In this document: positions 8,128-15,460 of the stretch, one piece after another
Layout: each line of letters opens with the position of its first letter
How positions within the stretch are numbered: the stretch's first letter is position 1
Origin: Paracoccaceae bacterium
Lineage (GTDB): Bacteria > Pseudomonadota > Alphaproteobacteria > Rhodobacterales > Rhodobacteraceae
Length of the DNA: 64,000 nt
Direction of reading: 5' to 3'
Assembly (NCBI GenBank): GCA_020628545.1
Contig: JAHDEX010000001.1
Location: 62,001 to 126,000, forward strand
Translations under genes and position numbers: made by a program
Notes under the pieces: model-generated
What the model was told of the DNA's origin: nothing
Databases searched by the model: none
Seen by the model: the letters and a program-made list of their open reading frames with translations, nothing else

Positions 8128-9369
8128 CTACTCCGCTGGCGTGGTCTGGCCACCGCCTTTCCCCTTGGCTTGTTCCTGCTTCACTTCGTCAAACCAGATG
8201 GAATGGTGCTGGTGAGCCCATGCCTCGTCCACCTGTCCGGTGCCCATGGCGTCATAGGCGCCCTCCATCCCGACGGAGCCGATGTAGATGTGCGCGATGA
8301 TAATCGCCATCAGTACAAAGCTTACAATCGCGTGCCAAGCCTGAGCGAACTGCATTTCTTCTTGTGGCGAAAGAACGGTTGGGAATGGCGCCATGCCTAG
8401 CCACTCATTGACGCCGATATCGTTGAGCACCGCAAATGTCTTCGCAAAAAGCGGCAATTCGAATGGGAAGAGCAGCGACAGACCCGAGATGCTGATCGAT
8501 CCCCCCAGCAGGATCACAGACCAGAAGATGACCTTCTGTCCTGCGTTGAACTTCTTTGCTGGTGGGTGCTTTTTCCCAACAATTCCTCCGAATTGCGCAA
8601 TCCATTTCAAGTCGGTTCGACTGGGTAGATTGTGGATCACCCAGAAGACGAAGACCATCACCAGTGCCAGCATAAAGGCCCAAGAGACGTTGTTGTGAAT
8701 GAACTTTGACCCGATCAACAACGTCGAATTAAACTCCGGCCCCAGATAGGGCGCGATGAATTTGCGGCCGAGCAAGACAAACAATCCTGTCAAGCCGAGC
8801 AGGATGAAGGACCCGGCAAGAAGCCAGTGTGCGAAACGTTCAATCGCGTTGAAGCGTTGCACGGTGCGGCCCGTCAGCTCACCGTCCACGCGAATGCGGC
8901 CGCGGAGTAGAAAGAAGACAGCTAGCAGCGCAATCGTGCCGAGAAGCAAATAGGACCCGTACTTGGTCAACGGCCCCTGGCGAAACTGATACCAACGCAT
9001 GCCGCCGTCCTGGACCAGCACCTTTGCAACATCGCCGCCTGCTGACACTGAAATGTTGGCTTCATCGAACCGCAGCGCGCGCCATAGGTCAGGATCAGAC
9101 GCGCCACCCAGCGTTCCAAGTTGGTTCGCAATGCCAGCTGCACTGTCAGGATCGCCGAACTCTCTTCGGAAGGACGTGTCAACGTCTTCACCGCGCTGAC
9201 GCGCCATGATGTCCTCGCGGGTTTGGGCACCGCCAGTTTCAGGCCGCGCCTCAATCTTCGGAGGGGCCACTGACGAAATCGGTTCGTCATCCAGGCGGAC
9301 GTTTGGATTGTCCTGCGCGGCAGCGCCACCAGCAAACAGGATGAACACAAAGCAGAGAAGAGCGCGCAT
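8128..9369 (-). CDS. Formate dehydrogenase gamma subunit (cytochrome b556-type membrane anchor)
   Basis: 413 residues. A signal peptide (1-18, ending GGAAA) is followed by a periplasmic N-terminal region of about 130 residues, longer than in the E. coli FdnI subunit. Then come several membrane helices with haem-ligand histidines (for example in AIERFAHWLL, SKFIHNNVSWAF and QAWHAIVSFVLM). The subunit anchors the enzyme and passes electrons from the beta subunit through haem b to quinone. The helix plan matches the FdnI/FdoI family. The start ATG at 9369 is preceded by GAGGA. It is separated from the beta gene by 100 bases holding a strong stem-loop, and its stop overlaps the translation signals of the WD40-cytochrome gene. 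Confidence 0.93.
   Translation of the reverse strand: MRALLCFVFILFAGGAAAQDNPNVRLDDEPISSVAPPKIEARPETGGAQTREDIMARQRGEDVDTSFRREFGDPDSAAGIANQLGTLGGASDPDLWRALRFDEANISVSAGGDVAKVLVQDGGMRWYQFRQGPLTKYGSYLLLGTIALLAVFFLLRGRIRVDGELTGRTVQRFNAIERFAHWLLAGSFILLGLTGLFVLLGRKFIAPYLGPEFNSTLLIGSKFIHNNVSWAFMLALVMVFVFWVIHNLPSRTDLKWIAQFGGIVGKKHPPAKKFNAGQKVIFWSVILLGGSISISGLSLLFPFELPLFAKTFAVLNDIGVNEWLGMAPFPTVLSPQEEMQFAQAWHAIVSFVLMAIIIAHIYIGSVGMEGAYDAMGTGQVDEAWAHQHHSIWFDEVKQEQAKGKGGGQTTPAE
8131..8134 (-). promoter_or_regulatory. Shine-Dalgarno deciding a TTG start for the WD40-cytochrome gene
   Basis: GGAG on the minus strand lies inside the last codons of the gamma-subunit gene, with a 7-base spacer (TAGGCCC) to TTG at 8123. 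The spacer contains the stop codon of the upstream gene, so translation of the two genes is probably coupled. It favours TTG 8123 over the in-frame ATG at 8153. Confidence 0.55.
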
Positions 9370-9400
9370 CTGGGTCCTCAATCTGTCAGAAAATCCAAGG

Positions 9401-9430
9401 GGCTGGACGGGCAAGTTCGCCCATCCAGCC
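9401..9430 (-). other. Intercistronic stem-loop between beta and gamma formate dehydrogenase genes
   Basis: On the minus strand (the mRNA sense) a 12-base arm GGCTGGATGGGC pairs with GCCCGTCCAGCC around a 6-base loop, with one U-G wobble. On the plus strand that position is a C-A mismatch, so the fold suits the operon transcript. No run of T follows. It probably stabilises the upstream message or tunes subunit ratios rather than ending transcription. Confidence 0.55.
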
Positions 9431-9469
9431 AATGAATGTGAAAGGCAGTCACCTGCCCTTCGCATGGTT

Positions 9470-10063
9470 TTAGCCTTCGCGTTGACCGTAGGCGGAACCC
9501 CAGCCCCAGGCACCCGAGCCGAAGCCGCGGGCCACGACACGCTCACGGTAGATCGCCGACACAACGTCGCCATCACCTGCGAGCAGGGCTTTGGTCGAAC
9601 ACATCTCTGCACAGATTGGCAGCTTGCCTTCTGCGATCCGGTTCCGCCCATATTTGGCGAACTCGGCAGTGGAGTGTGTTTCCTCCGGACCACCTTCACA
9701 GAAGGTGCATTTGTCCATCTTGCCGCGCGACCCAAAGTTGCCTGCCTGCGGGAACTGCGGCGCGCCGAAAGGACACGCGTAGAAGCAGTAACCGCAACCA
9801 ATGCAGAGGTCTTTGGAATGCAGGACGACACCTTCTTCGTTTTGATAGAAGCAGTCGACCGGACACACCGCCATACAGGGCGCATCCGAACAGTGCATGC
9901 AGGCCACAGAGATCGACCGTTCGCCAGGATCACCATCATTGATGGTTACCACCCGGCGTCGGTTGATGCCCCAAGGCACTTCATGCTCGTTCTTGCACGC
10001 AGTCACGCAGGCATTGCACTCAATGCAGCGTTCGGCGTCGCAAAGAAACTTAGCTCTAGCCAT
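9470..10063 (-). CDS. fdh3B: Formate dehydrogenase beta subunit (four 4Fe-4S ferredoxin-type, FDH3 beta)
   Basis: 197 residues carrying the cysteine motifs for four 4Fe-4S clusters. These are CIECNACVTACKNEH near the N-terminus, CMHCSDAPCMAVCP, CIGCGYCFYACP, and a fourth group made of CTFC and CAEMC. The protein relays electrons from the catalytic subunit to the membrane cytochrome. It is short and lacks the C-terminal membrane helix of E. coli FdnH, typical of the FDH3-type beta subunit. It carries no signal peptide and would be exported in complex with the Tat-bearing alpha subunit. It begins 12 bases after the alpha stop with a strong AAGGAG ribosome site, so the two are tightly coupled. 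Confidence 0.95.
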   Translation of the reverse strand: MARAKFLCDAERCIECNACVTACKNEHEVPWGINRRRVVTINDGDPGERSISVACMHCSDAPCMAVCPVDCFYQNEEGVVLHSKDLCIGCGYCFYACPFGAPQFPQAGNFGSRGKMDKCTFCEGGPEETHSTAEFAKYGRNRIAEGKLPICAEMCSTKALLAGDGDVVSAIYRERVVARGFGSGAWGWGSAYGQREG

Positions 10064-10075
10064 TCTTCTCTCTCC

Positions 10076-12973
10076 TTACGCTGTCCAGATTTTGCAGAGA
10101 GTCGCTTTCGTCTCCTGCATCTGGGTTACTGAGTCATAGCCATAGGTCTGGGCCGTATTGGTGCTTTCGCCCAACACATAAGGATCTGCCCCGTCGGGAT
10201 ACTTATCCCTCTGGTCTACTCCTTCAAAATGACCGCCAAAGTGGAACGGCATGAAGGCAACGCCCTCACCCACACGGTTGGTGACCATGGCCATGACCTT
10301 CACCTTCGCACCTTCCGGGCCTTCAACCCAGACCTGCGCCCCATCCCGCACACCAAGGTTATTGGCATCGCGCGGGTTGATCTCAACGAACATGTCCTGC
10401 TGCAGTTCGGCCAGCCACGGATTGGACCGCGACTCGTCCCCGCCGCCCTCGTATTCGACCAAGCGGCCGGACGTGAGGATAATTGGATAGTCCTTTGAGA
10501 AGTCGTTCTTCTGGATCGACGCATACAAGGTCGGCAGCCGGTAGGCGAAACGGTCCTCATATGTTGGATAGTCGTCCACAAGATCGCGACGGTTGGTGTA
10601 AAGCGGTTCGCGGTGGAGCGGGATCGGATCTGGGAAGGTCCAAACCACGGCCCGCGCCTTTGCGTTCCCGAACGGCGCACACTCGTGCTTGATGGCAACC
10701 CGCTGGATCCCGCCTGAAAGGTCAGTTTTCCAGTTGGTTTCGGCCCCAGCAACCGCATCGATTGCAGCACGCTCATCAGCGGTCAGGTCACCATCCCAGC
10801 CCAAGTCCATCAGCATCTGCATTGTGAACTCCGGATATCCGTCTTGGATTTCCGAGCCCACGCTATAGACACCTTCGGCAAGCAGGTTGTCACCATCCCG
10901 TTCAACACCGAAGCGCGCCCGGAAGGTGAGACCACCCTCAGAAACCGGCTTTGACATGTCGTAGAGGTTCGGTGTGCCTGGGTGACCCATCTCCGCTGTG
11001 CCCCAGCATGGCCATGGCAGACCGTAGTAGTCACCATCCGCCGGACCGCCGACCGCCTGAAGCGTCGTGCGATCAAACGTGTGCTGGTTTTCCATGTGCA
11101 GTTTGAGCCGCTCCGGCGATTGCCCGGTATAGCCAACCGTCCACATGCCGCGATTTATCTCGCGCAGCGTGTCTTCGATATTCGGCGTCACGCCATCCTC
11201 TTCCATCGCAATGTTCCGGAAGAAGCGATCGGCAAAGCCAAACTTCTGAGCAAACATGCCGATGATTTCGTGATCTGGCTTGGACTCAAACAGTGGATCA
11301 ACCACTTTTTCGCGCCACTGGATCGACCGGTTTGATGCTGTCACCGAGCCGTAGGTCTCGAACTGGGTCGAAGCCGGGAGCAGGTAAACACCATCTGTTC
11401 GGTCATGCAGAACCGCCGAGACCGTCGGATAAGGATCGATGACAACGAGCATATCGAGCTGCTCCATCGCCGTCTTCATTTCCTTCATCCGCGTCTGAGA
11501 GTTCGGAGCGTGTCCCCAAAGCACCATGGCCCGCACCTTGTTCGGGTTGTCCATGTTCTCTGGGTCTTCCAGAACACCGTCAATCCAACGCGAGACCGGG
11601 ATACCTGACAAGTTCATCAAGGCCTTTTCGGACCCATCCGCCCCTGTTGTAGTCGCGAATTGACCTTTCAGCCAATCAAGATCTTCACCCCACACACGCG
11701 CCCAATGGGCCCATGACCCCGCAGCGAGGCCGTAGTAGCCAGGAAGCGTGTGGCTCAGAACGCCAAGGTCTGTTGCACCTTGCACGTTGTCGTGGCCGCG
11801 GAAGATGTTGGTGCCGCCACCAGAGGTGCCCATGTTCCCAAGCGCCAACTGCAGCACACAGTATGCACGTGTGTTGTTGTTGCCGTTGGTGTGCTGGGTA
11901 CCACCCATACACCAGATAACGGTACCCGGGCGGTTGTTGGCCAGTGTCCGCGCGACGCGCTTCAGCTGACTGCCAGGTGTGCCAGTGACACGCTCAACTT
12001 CTTCCGGTGTCCACTTCGCGACTTCAGTGCGGATCTGGTCCATGCCCCAAACGCGGGTGCGGATGAACTCTTTATCCTCCCAACCGTTGTCAAAAATGTG
12101 CCACAGGATACCCCAGACGAGCGCCACGTCGGTACCCGGACGGAACCGCACATACTCATCAGCGTGCGCTGCGGTGCGTGTGAAACGCGGGTCGCAAACG
12201 ATCACTGGCGCATTGTTCTGCTCTTTCGCGCGGAGCACGTGAAGAAGCGAGACAGGATGCGCCTCGGCAGGGTTACCGCCAATGATGAAGATGGCCTTTG
12301 AGTTATGAATGTCATTGTAGCTGTTGGTCATGGCGCCGTAGCCCCATGTGTTCGCAACACCCGCAACAGTTGTTGAGTGACAAATCCGGGCCTGGTGGTC
12401 CACGTTGTTTGTGCCCCAATAGGCGGCAAACTTGCGGAACAGATAGGCCTGTTCATTGTTGTGCTTGGCCGAGCCGAGCCAGTAGACACTGTCCGGGCCA
12501 CTTTCGTCCCGGATCGACATCATACCGTCGCCGATCTCATTGATCGCCTGCTCCCAAGAGATGCGAACCCACTCGCCATTCTCTTTTTTCATGGGATATT
12601 TCAGGCGGCGTTCACCATGCGCATGCTCGCGTACGGCTGCACCTTTGGCACAGTGCGCACCAAGGTTGAACGGGCTGTCCCACCCCGGCTCTTGGCCTGT
12701 CCAGACACCGTCTTGCACTTCGGCAATCACGGTGCACCCAACAGAACAATGTGTACAAACGGATTTCTTCAATTCGACCGCGCCAACGGCACCCTCTGCC
12801 GCATTGGCCTGCTGCACGGTGCCGCCTGTCGCGGCAATCGCCGTCAGACCCCCGATCGCAAGACCCGACCCGCGCAAAAATGCGCGGCGGTCGACCGAGG
12901 CGTTTCCAACCTCGGACAGGATCGAAGTCCGCTGGGGGCGTCGCGCAACCCCATTGGTCTTTTTCCTAAGCAT
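10076..12973 (-). CDS. fdhA: Formate dehydrogenase alpha (catalytic) subunit, Tat-exported, cysteine type
   Basis: 965 residues. A twin-arginine signal (RRAFLRGSGLAIGG, Arg29-Arg30) marks export through Tat to the periplasm. A 4Fe-4S site is formed by Cys73, Cys76, Cys80 and Cys108. The catalytic segment VDHQARICHS places Cys198 and His199 where E. coli FdnG has selenocysteine-histidine. The C-terminal molydopterin-binding domain follows (about 830-965). The enzyme oxidises formate to CO2 at a bis-pyranopterin guanine dinucleotide Mo or W centre. A tungstate importer in the same cluster favours tungsten, which is inference. Start ATG at 12973 has AAGGAG 7 bases upstream. It is preceded by the Tat-target peptide gene and followed by the beta gene. 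Confidence 0.96.
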   Translation of the reverse strand: MLRKKTNGVARRPQRTSILSEVGNASVDRRAFLRGSGLAIGGLTAIAATGGTVQQANAAEGAVGAVELKKSVCTHCSVGCTVIAEVQDGVWTGQEPGWDSPFNLGAHCAKGAAVREHAHGERRLKYPMKKENGEWVRISWEQAINEIGDGMMSIRDESGPDSVYWLGSAKHNNEQAYLFRKFAAYWGTNNVDHQARICHSTTVAGVANTWGYGAMTNSYNDIHNSKAIFIIGGNPAEAHPVSLLHVLRAKEQNNAPVIVCDPRFTRTAAHADEYVRFRPGTDVALVWGILWHIFDNGWEDKEFIRTRVWGMDQIRTEVAKWTPEEVERVTGTPGSQLKRVARTLANNRPGTVIWCMGGTQHTNGNNNTRAYCVLQLALGNMGTSGGGTNIFRGHDNVQGATDLGVLSHTLPGYYGLAAGSWAHWARVWGEDLDWLKGQFATTTGADGSEKALMNLSGIPVSRWIDGVLEDPENMDNPNKVRAMVLWGHAPNSQTRMKEMKTAMEQLDMLVVIDPYPTVSAVLHDRTDGVYLLPASTQFETYGSVTASNRSIQWREKVVDPLFESKPDHEIIGMFAQKFGFADRFFRNIAMEEDGVTPNIEDTLREINRGMWTVGYTGQSPERLKLHMENQHTFDRTTLQAVGGPADGDYYGLPWPCWGTAEMGHPGTPNLYDMSKPVSEGGLTFRARFGVERDGDNLLAEGVYSVGSEIQDGYPEFTMQMLMDLGWDGDLTADERAAIDAVAGAETNWKTDLSGGIQRVAIKHECAPFGNAKARAVVWTFPDPIPLHREPLYTNRRDLVDDYPTYEDRFAYRLPTLYASIQKNDFSKDYPIILTSGRLVEYEGGGDESRSNPWLAELQQDMFVEINPRDANNLGVRDGAQVWVEGPEGAKVKVMAMVTNRVGEGVAFMPFHFGGHFEGVDQRDKYPDGADPYVLGESTNTAQTYGYDSVTQMQETKATLCKIWTA

Positions 12974-13097
12974 TTGTGTTCTCCTTACCCCTGCGAGGAG
13001 GCGATCCTCTACGGGCTTGGTTCCCTGTTGTTGACCTTCAGCAGTCGGGCGTCACGCAACCAGTCGCATCAAGTCGCTCATGACACCGCGCAGTTTG

Positions 13098-13283
13098 CTA
13101 GAACCGCGCGCTGTCGTAGTAGGCCCGCGTGTGCGCAGTATCCTGCATCTGTTCACGGGTCAGGTCTGGCTCAGCGGCCTGCGCTGCTGTTCCGCTGGCT
13201 GCAACGGCAACCGCTGCTGCAGGTGCGGCTGTACCAGCCAGTTTCAGAAAGTCGCGGCGGCTAGCCTCTTCTTTCTTGGACAT
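13098..13283 (-). CDS. Formate dehydrogenase region Tat-target small protein
   Basis: 61 residues. A twin-arginine motif (SRRDFLKLAG, about 8-17) and a hydrophobic alanine-rich stretch are followed by a probable cleavage site (AAQAA) and a short mature part ending DSARF. This matches the small Tat-signal proteins found next to formate dehydrogenase alpha genes in proteobacteria. After cleavage only about 23 residues would remain, so it may act as a structural peptide or as a partner for alpha export. A clear GAAGGAG site precedes the ATG. It lies between the TorD-like chaperone and alpha genes; the 124 bases to the alpha start hold no convincing gene. Confidence 0.9.
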   Translation of the reverse strand: MSKKEEASRRDFLKLAGTAAPAAAVAVAASGTAAQAAEPDLTREQMQDTAHTRAYYDSARF

Positions 13284-13355
13284 TGACGTCTCCTTCTTTG
13301 GTTTTGGCCCGGTCGCCCGCGCCCTTGCTGACTGCCACGCGGCAGCCGGTGAACG

Positions 13356-13964
13356 TTATGTGCCCCCCAGACGGAAGGCCTCGGTCTCGATCTCCATGAA
13401 CGCGCGTCCGACCGACCCGACCGGCGCGTAGAAGACCGAGTTCTTGGCCCCTTCGAGATCGGTGAAGAAATGCCCCGCCCAAGGAGCAATATGCCGATTG
13501 AAGAACGTCTTTTGACGCTCAAGATTTGCTGGCGTCCCAAAGCGCCCGACGATCTGCGCACCCATCATCTCCATCAGGCTGGCGATGTTGTCTTCCGGTT
13601 CAAACACATTATCGGCCCGCGCCATACCATTTGCGGCCATGTCCTGCCGCAGGGTCGCCAAAGGCTTTTCGTTGAGAAAGCCCGTAAGATAGTAGCTTGC
13701 GTATGGCAGGAGTTCCCCTCGCCCGAGGCCGATAAAGAGTTTGTTGAATTCGGAAGTCACAGCACGGGGCTTGGAAAGCTTCGCCACTCTGGCCAGCGTC
13801 GAAATCGCTTCACCCAGCGGGCTGTCATCGCCCGAAAGGCTGGCGGTCTGCGCGATGAGCATCTCATCTGCGGGCCGTGAGAGGATCACACCTAGGAAGT
13901 TGTAAAGATCGGCACGCAGGCGGTCTTCTTCGGCGATCTGGTGTGTGGGTTCAGCCAAGGTCAT
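13356..13964 (-). CDS. TorD/DmsD family molecular chaperone for formate dehydrogenase
   Basis: 202 residues, mostly helical, with the TorD-family pattern: LRADLYNFLGVILSRPAD at the N-terminus, then ELLPYASYYLTGFLNEKPLATLRQDM and a C-terminal segment with HIAPWAGHFFTDLE. Members bind the Tat signal of a molybdo- or tungstoenzyme and hold it back from export until the cofactor is in place. The position just upstream of the Tat-target peptide and the alpha subunit fits a role for this enzyme. Its ATG overlaps the stop of the DUF3306 gene by 4 bases. Confidence 0.9.
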   Translation of the reverse strand: MTLAEPTHQIAEEDRLRADLYNFLGVILSRPADEMLIAQTASLSGDDSPLGEAISTLARVAKLSKPRAVTSEFNKLFIGLGRGELLPYASYYLTGFLNEKPLATLRQDMAANGMARADNVFEPEDNIASLMEMMGAQIVGRFGTPANLERQKTFFNRHIAPWAGHFFTDLEGAKNSVFYAPVGSVGRAFMEIETEAFRLGGT

Positions 13965-14557
13965 CCGATCCTCTGTTGGTCAAAAGTAAATGTCATGCGG
14001 CGGCTGGACGGTGGCGGATTGTCGTCCGCATCATCCGCAGTGAAAGTCGGCAGCTCCGCGGGCGTCATGTCCGGCTCGTCCTCAAGCTCCACCGCCGCGA
14101 CAAGCGCGTTGTCTTCGACCTCCACCTCTGGTTCTTCCTGAGGCTCTTCCGCCGCTTCGGCTTGCCGCGCCATTTCTTCGATGTGGCGCAACATGCCTTT
14201 GCCCACCTGATAGGTGGTTTGAAGGTTTTCGATCACCATCGCGCTGTCGGTAAAATCCTCGCCATAATCGACAAGACCATCGACATTTGCGAGCACTGGG
14301 TTCAGCCGCCAGAGCTTTCGCAACGCGCGTGCTTTGAGGCGTTGAGGAAGTGCTGATGACAGGAACTCGCGAACAGCTTCGGGGCTTTCGAGGTCCTCTG
14401 GTGCGGGCAATCCCGCCTCAGCAAGCAAGTCTTCGTCGGAGGTTTCGGCAAGTGTCGCCTCACGTTCGGCCTCCTCGCTTGCAATGATGGCGGCCTCTTC
14501 GGCTTGCGCCTCTTTCGCGACAGCCTCACGGCGTCGGGACCAGAAATCGCGGCTCAT
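13961..14557 (-). CDS. DUF3306 protein, formate dehydrogenase accessory factor
   Basis: 198 residues, cytoplasmic. It starts MSRDFWSRRREAV, the typical DUF3306 opening. A conserved central region (about 55-115: FLSSALPQRLKARALRKLWR, then YGEDFTDSAMV) is followed by a long acidic tail rich in Glu and Asp. It is encoded only with formate dehydrogenase genes in many proteobacteria and its biochemical role is not known to me. Four-base overlaps with both DUF3305 (upstream) and the TorD-like gene (downstream) show tight co-translation. It is likely a maturation factor rather than a subunit. Confidence 0.88.
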   Translation of the reverse strand: MSRDFWSRRREAVAKEAQAEEAAIIASEEAEREATLAETSDEDLLAEAGLPAPEDLESPEAVREFLSSALPQRLKARALRKLWRLNPVLANVDGLVDYGEDFTDSAMVIENLQTTYQVGKGMLRHIEEMARQAEAAEEPQEEPEVEVEDNALVAAVELEDEPDMTPAELPTFTADDADDNPPPSSRRMTFTFDQQRIG

Positions 14558-15117
14558 TGCACGCGCCTCCGCAATTGCGCGGGCGACGCATAAATATCTG
14601 CGGCTTTGCCGATACGCGGATCGCCAATGCCATCTTCAACGATGTCGATGCGCTTCTTGTCGCGCTTGCGTTTGACGAAGGCTTCCTCTTCGTAAAACTG
14701 GTCGACGAAATCCTCGACCATTGAGCGCAGCAAAGGCGGCATCGGGACTTTCTCGACGATCTCTTCCCCACTGTCAGTGTAGTCCTGCGCCTCATAGGGT
14801 GATGCAGTGACGAGCACGACCTCGAGCGGTGGGTCACCGCTTTTTGCACGCATGATCACATAGACGGAAGGTGTCTCGGACTGAAGACCGTGCAGGTATG
14901 CTTCGGCGTCTGCGCCATGCAGTTCGAGCGTTTCGGTTGCGGCATGATATTCAACCGCTTCGCCTTCGCGCCGCAGTTCGCGCCAGTCCGCATGACCAGC
15001 ACCCGGCAAAACCGCGCTCGCACTCCACGACCATTTTTGCCACCGGGTCACCCCGGGGGTCCGCCGAAGTACGACGCCAATTGGTACAGCGCTGTATGCA
15101 TTCGGATTACGATACAT
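14554..15117 (-). CDS. DUF3305 protein, first gene of the formate dehydrogenase operon
   Basis: 187 residues from ATG 15117. The N-terminal part (PIGVVLRRTPGVTRWQKWSW) is the hallmark of DUF3305, and a second conserved part contains VILVTASPYEAQDY-like sequence, here VVLVTASPYEAQDY. The C-terminus is basic. An upstream ATG at 15174 is less likely, because AGGAGGGAGG lies 10 bases before 15117. The gene leads the long minus-strand operon and overlaps the DUF3306 gene by 4 bases. It is a known companion of formate dehydrogenase genes; its exact role is unknown. Its promoter must lie in the 343-bp divergent region 15118-15460. Confidence 0.88.
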   Translation of the reverse strand: MYRNPNAYSAVPIGVVLRRTPGVTRWQKWSWSASAVLPGAGHADWRELRREGEAVEYHAATETLELHGADAEAYLHGLQSETPSVYVIMRAKSGDPPLEVVLVTASPYEAQDYTDSGEEIVEKVPMPPLLRSMVEDFVDQFYEEEAFVKRKRDKKRIDIVEDGIGDPRIGKAADIYASPAQLRRRVQ

Positions 15118-15460
15118 GCAGTCGTGCCCTCCCTCCTGTATACCATTGTATGGAAGCTCTGATCCGCAAAGCACTTTCTGCTCACTTTTGCGGCAGTTTG
15201 TGAAAATCGGTCATTTTGGGCAGGCGAATGGACATGACGTCCCTGTGTCGGTCGATTTGTCCAACCCGACTACTTTAGTCGGGAAATTGCGATAGCAAAC
15301 CACGTCGAATCAAAGGCATCCCAAGGCGCCAATTGGGCGCGTTCGGCGCGCTACGCTGTGATAGAAAAGCGATTGCGACCGATTTGGAATCGTGCGTAGC
15401 CTAACGGCAATCCGGAGGGACGATGCCGGATATCAACCTGGTTCGAGGGGAGGCGAATTC
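15118..15460. promoter_or_regulatory. Divergent control region of the formate dehydrogenase cluster
   Basis: These 343 bases without a gene separate the minus-strand fdh operon from the plus-strand ferredoxin gene and must carry both promoters. Two inverted repeats stand out: a perfect 8-base pair of arms at 15265-15283 and a 5-base pair at 15326-15340. I see no -24/-12 sigma-54 element (GG-N10-GC with TTGC) and no full FNR box (TTGAT-N4-ATCAA), which is in line with a regulator lacking the sigma-54 contact loop. A strong GGGGAGG ribosome site precedes the ATG at 15461. Confidence 0.6.
15265..15283. promoter_or_regulatory. Perfect inverted repeat, candidate operator for the fdh cluster
   Basis: CCCGACTA (15265-15272) and TAGTCGGG (15276-15283) are perfect reverse complements around CTT. 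The 19-base element lies in the divergent control region, about 150 bases from the DUF3305 start and 178 from the ferredoxin start. This size and symmetry suit a dimeric regulator, for example the NtrC-like protein encoded at the end of the operon. That link is inferred. Confidence 0.45.

Noticed and set aside
9206-10132. 308-codon plus-strand frame opposite beta and gamma formate dehydrogenase genes
   Set aside because: It runs across two conserved genes and has no recognisable motif or start signal.
12380-12388. A selenocysteine (TGA) codon in the formate dehydrogenase alpha gene
   Set aside because: The catalytic position is a normal cysteine codon (TGC in the segment VDHQARICH), and no in-frame TGA occurs in the gene.
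12974-13097. A nine-codon frame (MSDLMRLVA) between the Tat peptide and the alpha gene
   Set aside because: Too short, no ribosome site, no known family; more likely leader sequence.
12377-13264. Long plus-strand open frame of 295 codons opposite the formate dehydrogenase alpha gene
   Set aside because: It lies antisense to a gene with full family support, has arginine/proline-rich shadow composition and no ribosome site.
15118-15460. A sigma-54 (-24/-12) promoter or FNR box for the fdh operon
   Set aside because: No GG-N10-GC element of good quality and no TTGAT-N4-ATCAA was found on either strand by eye.
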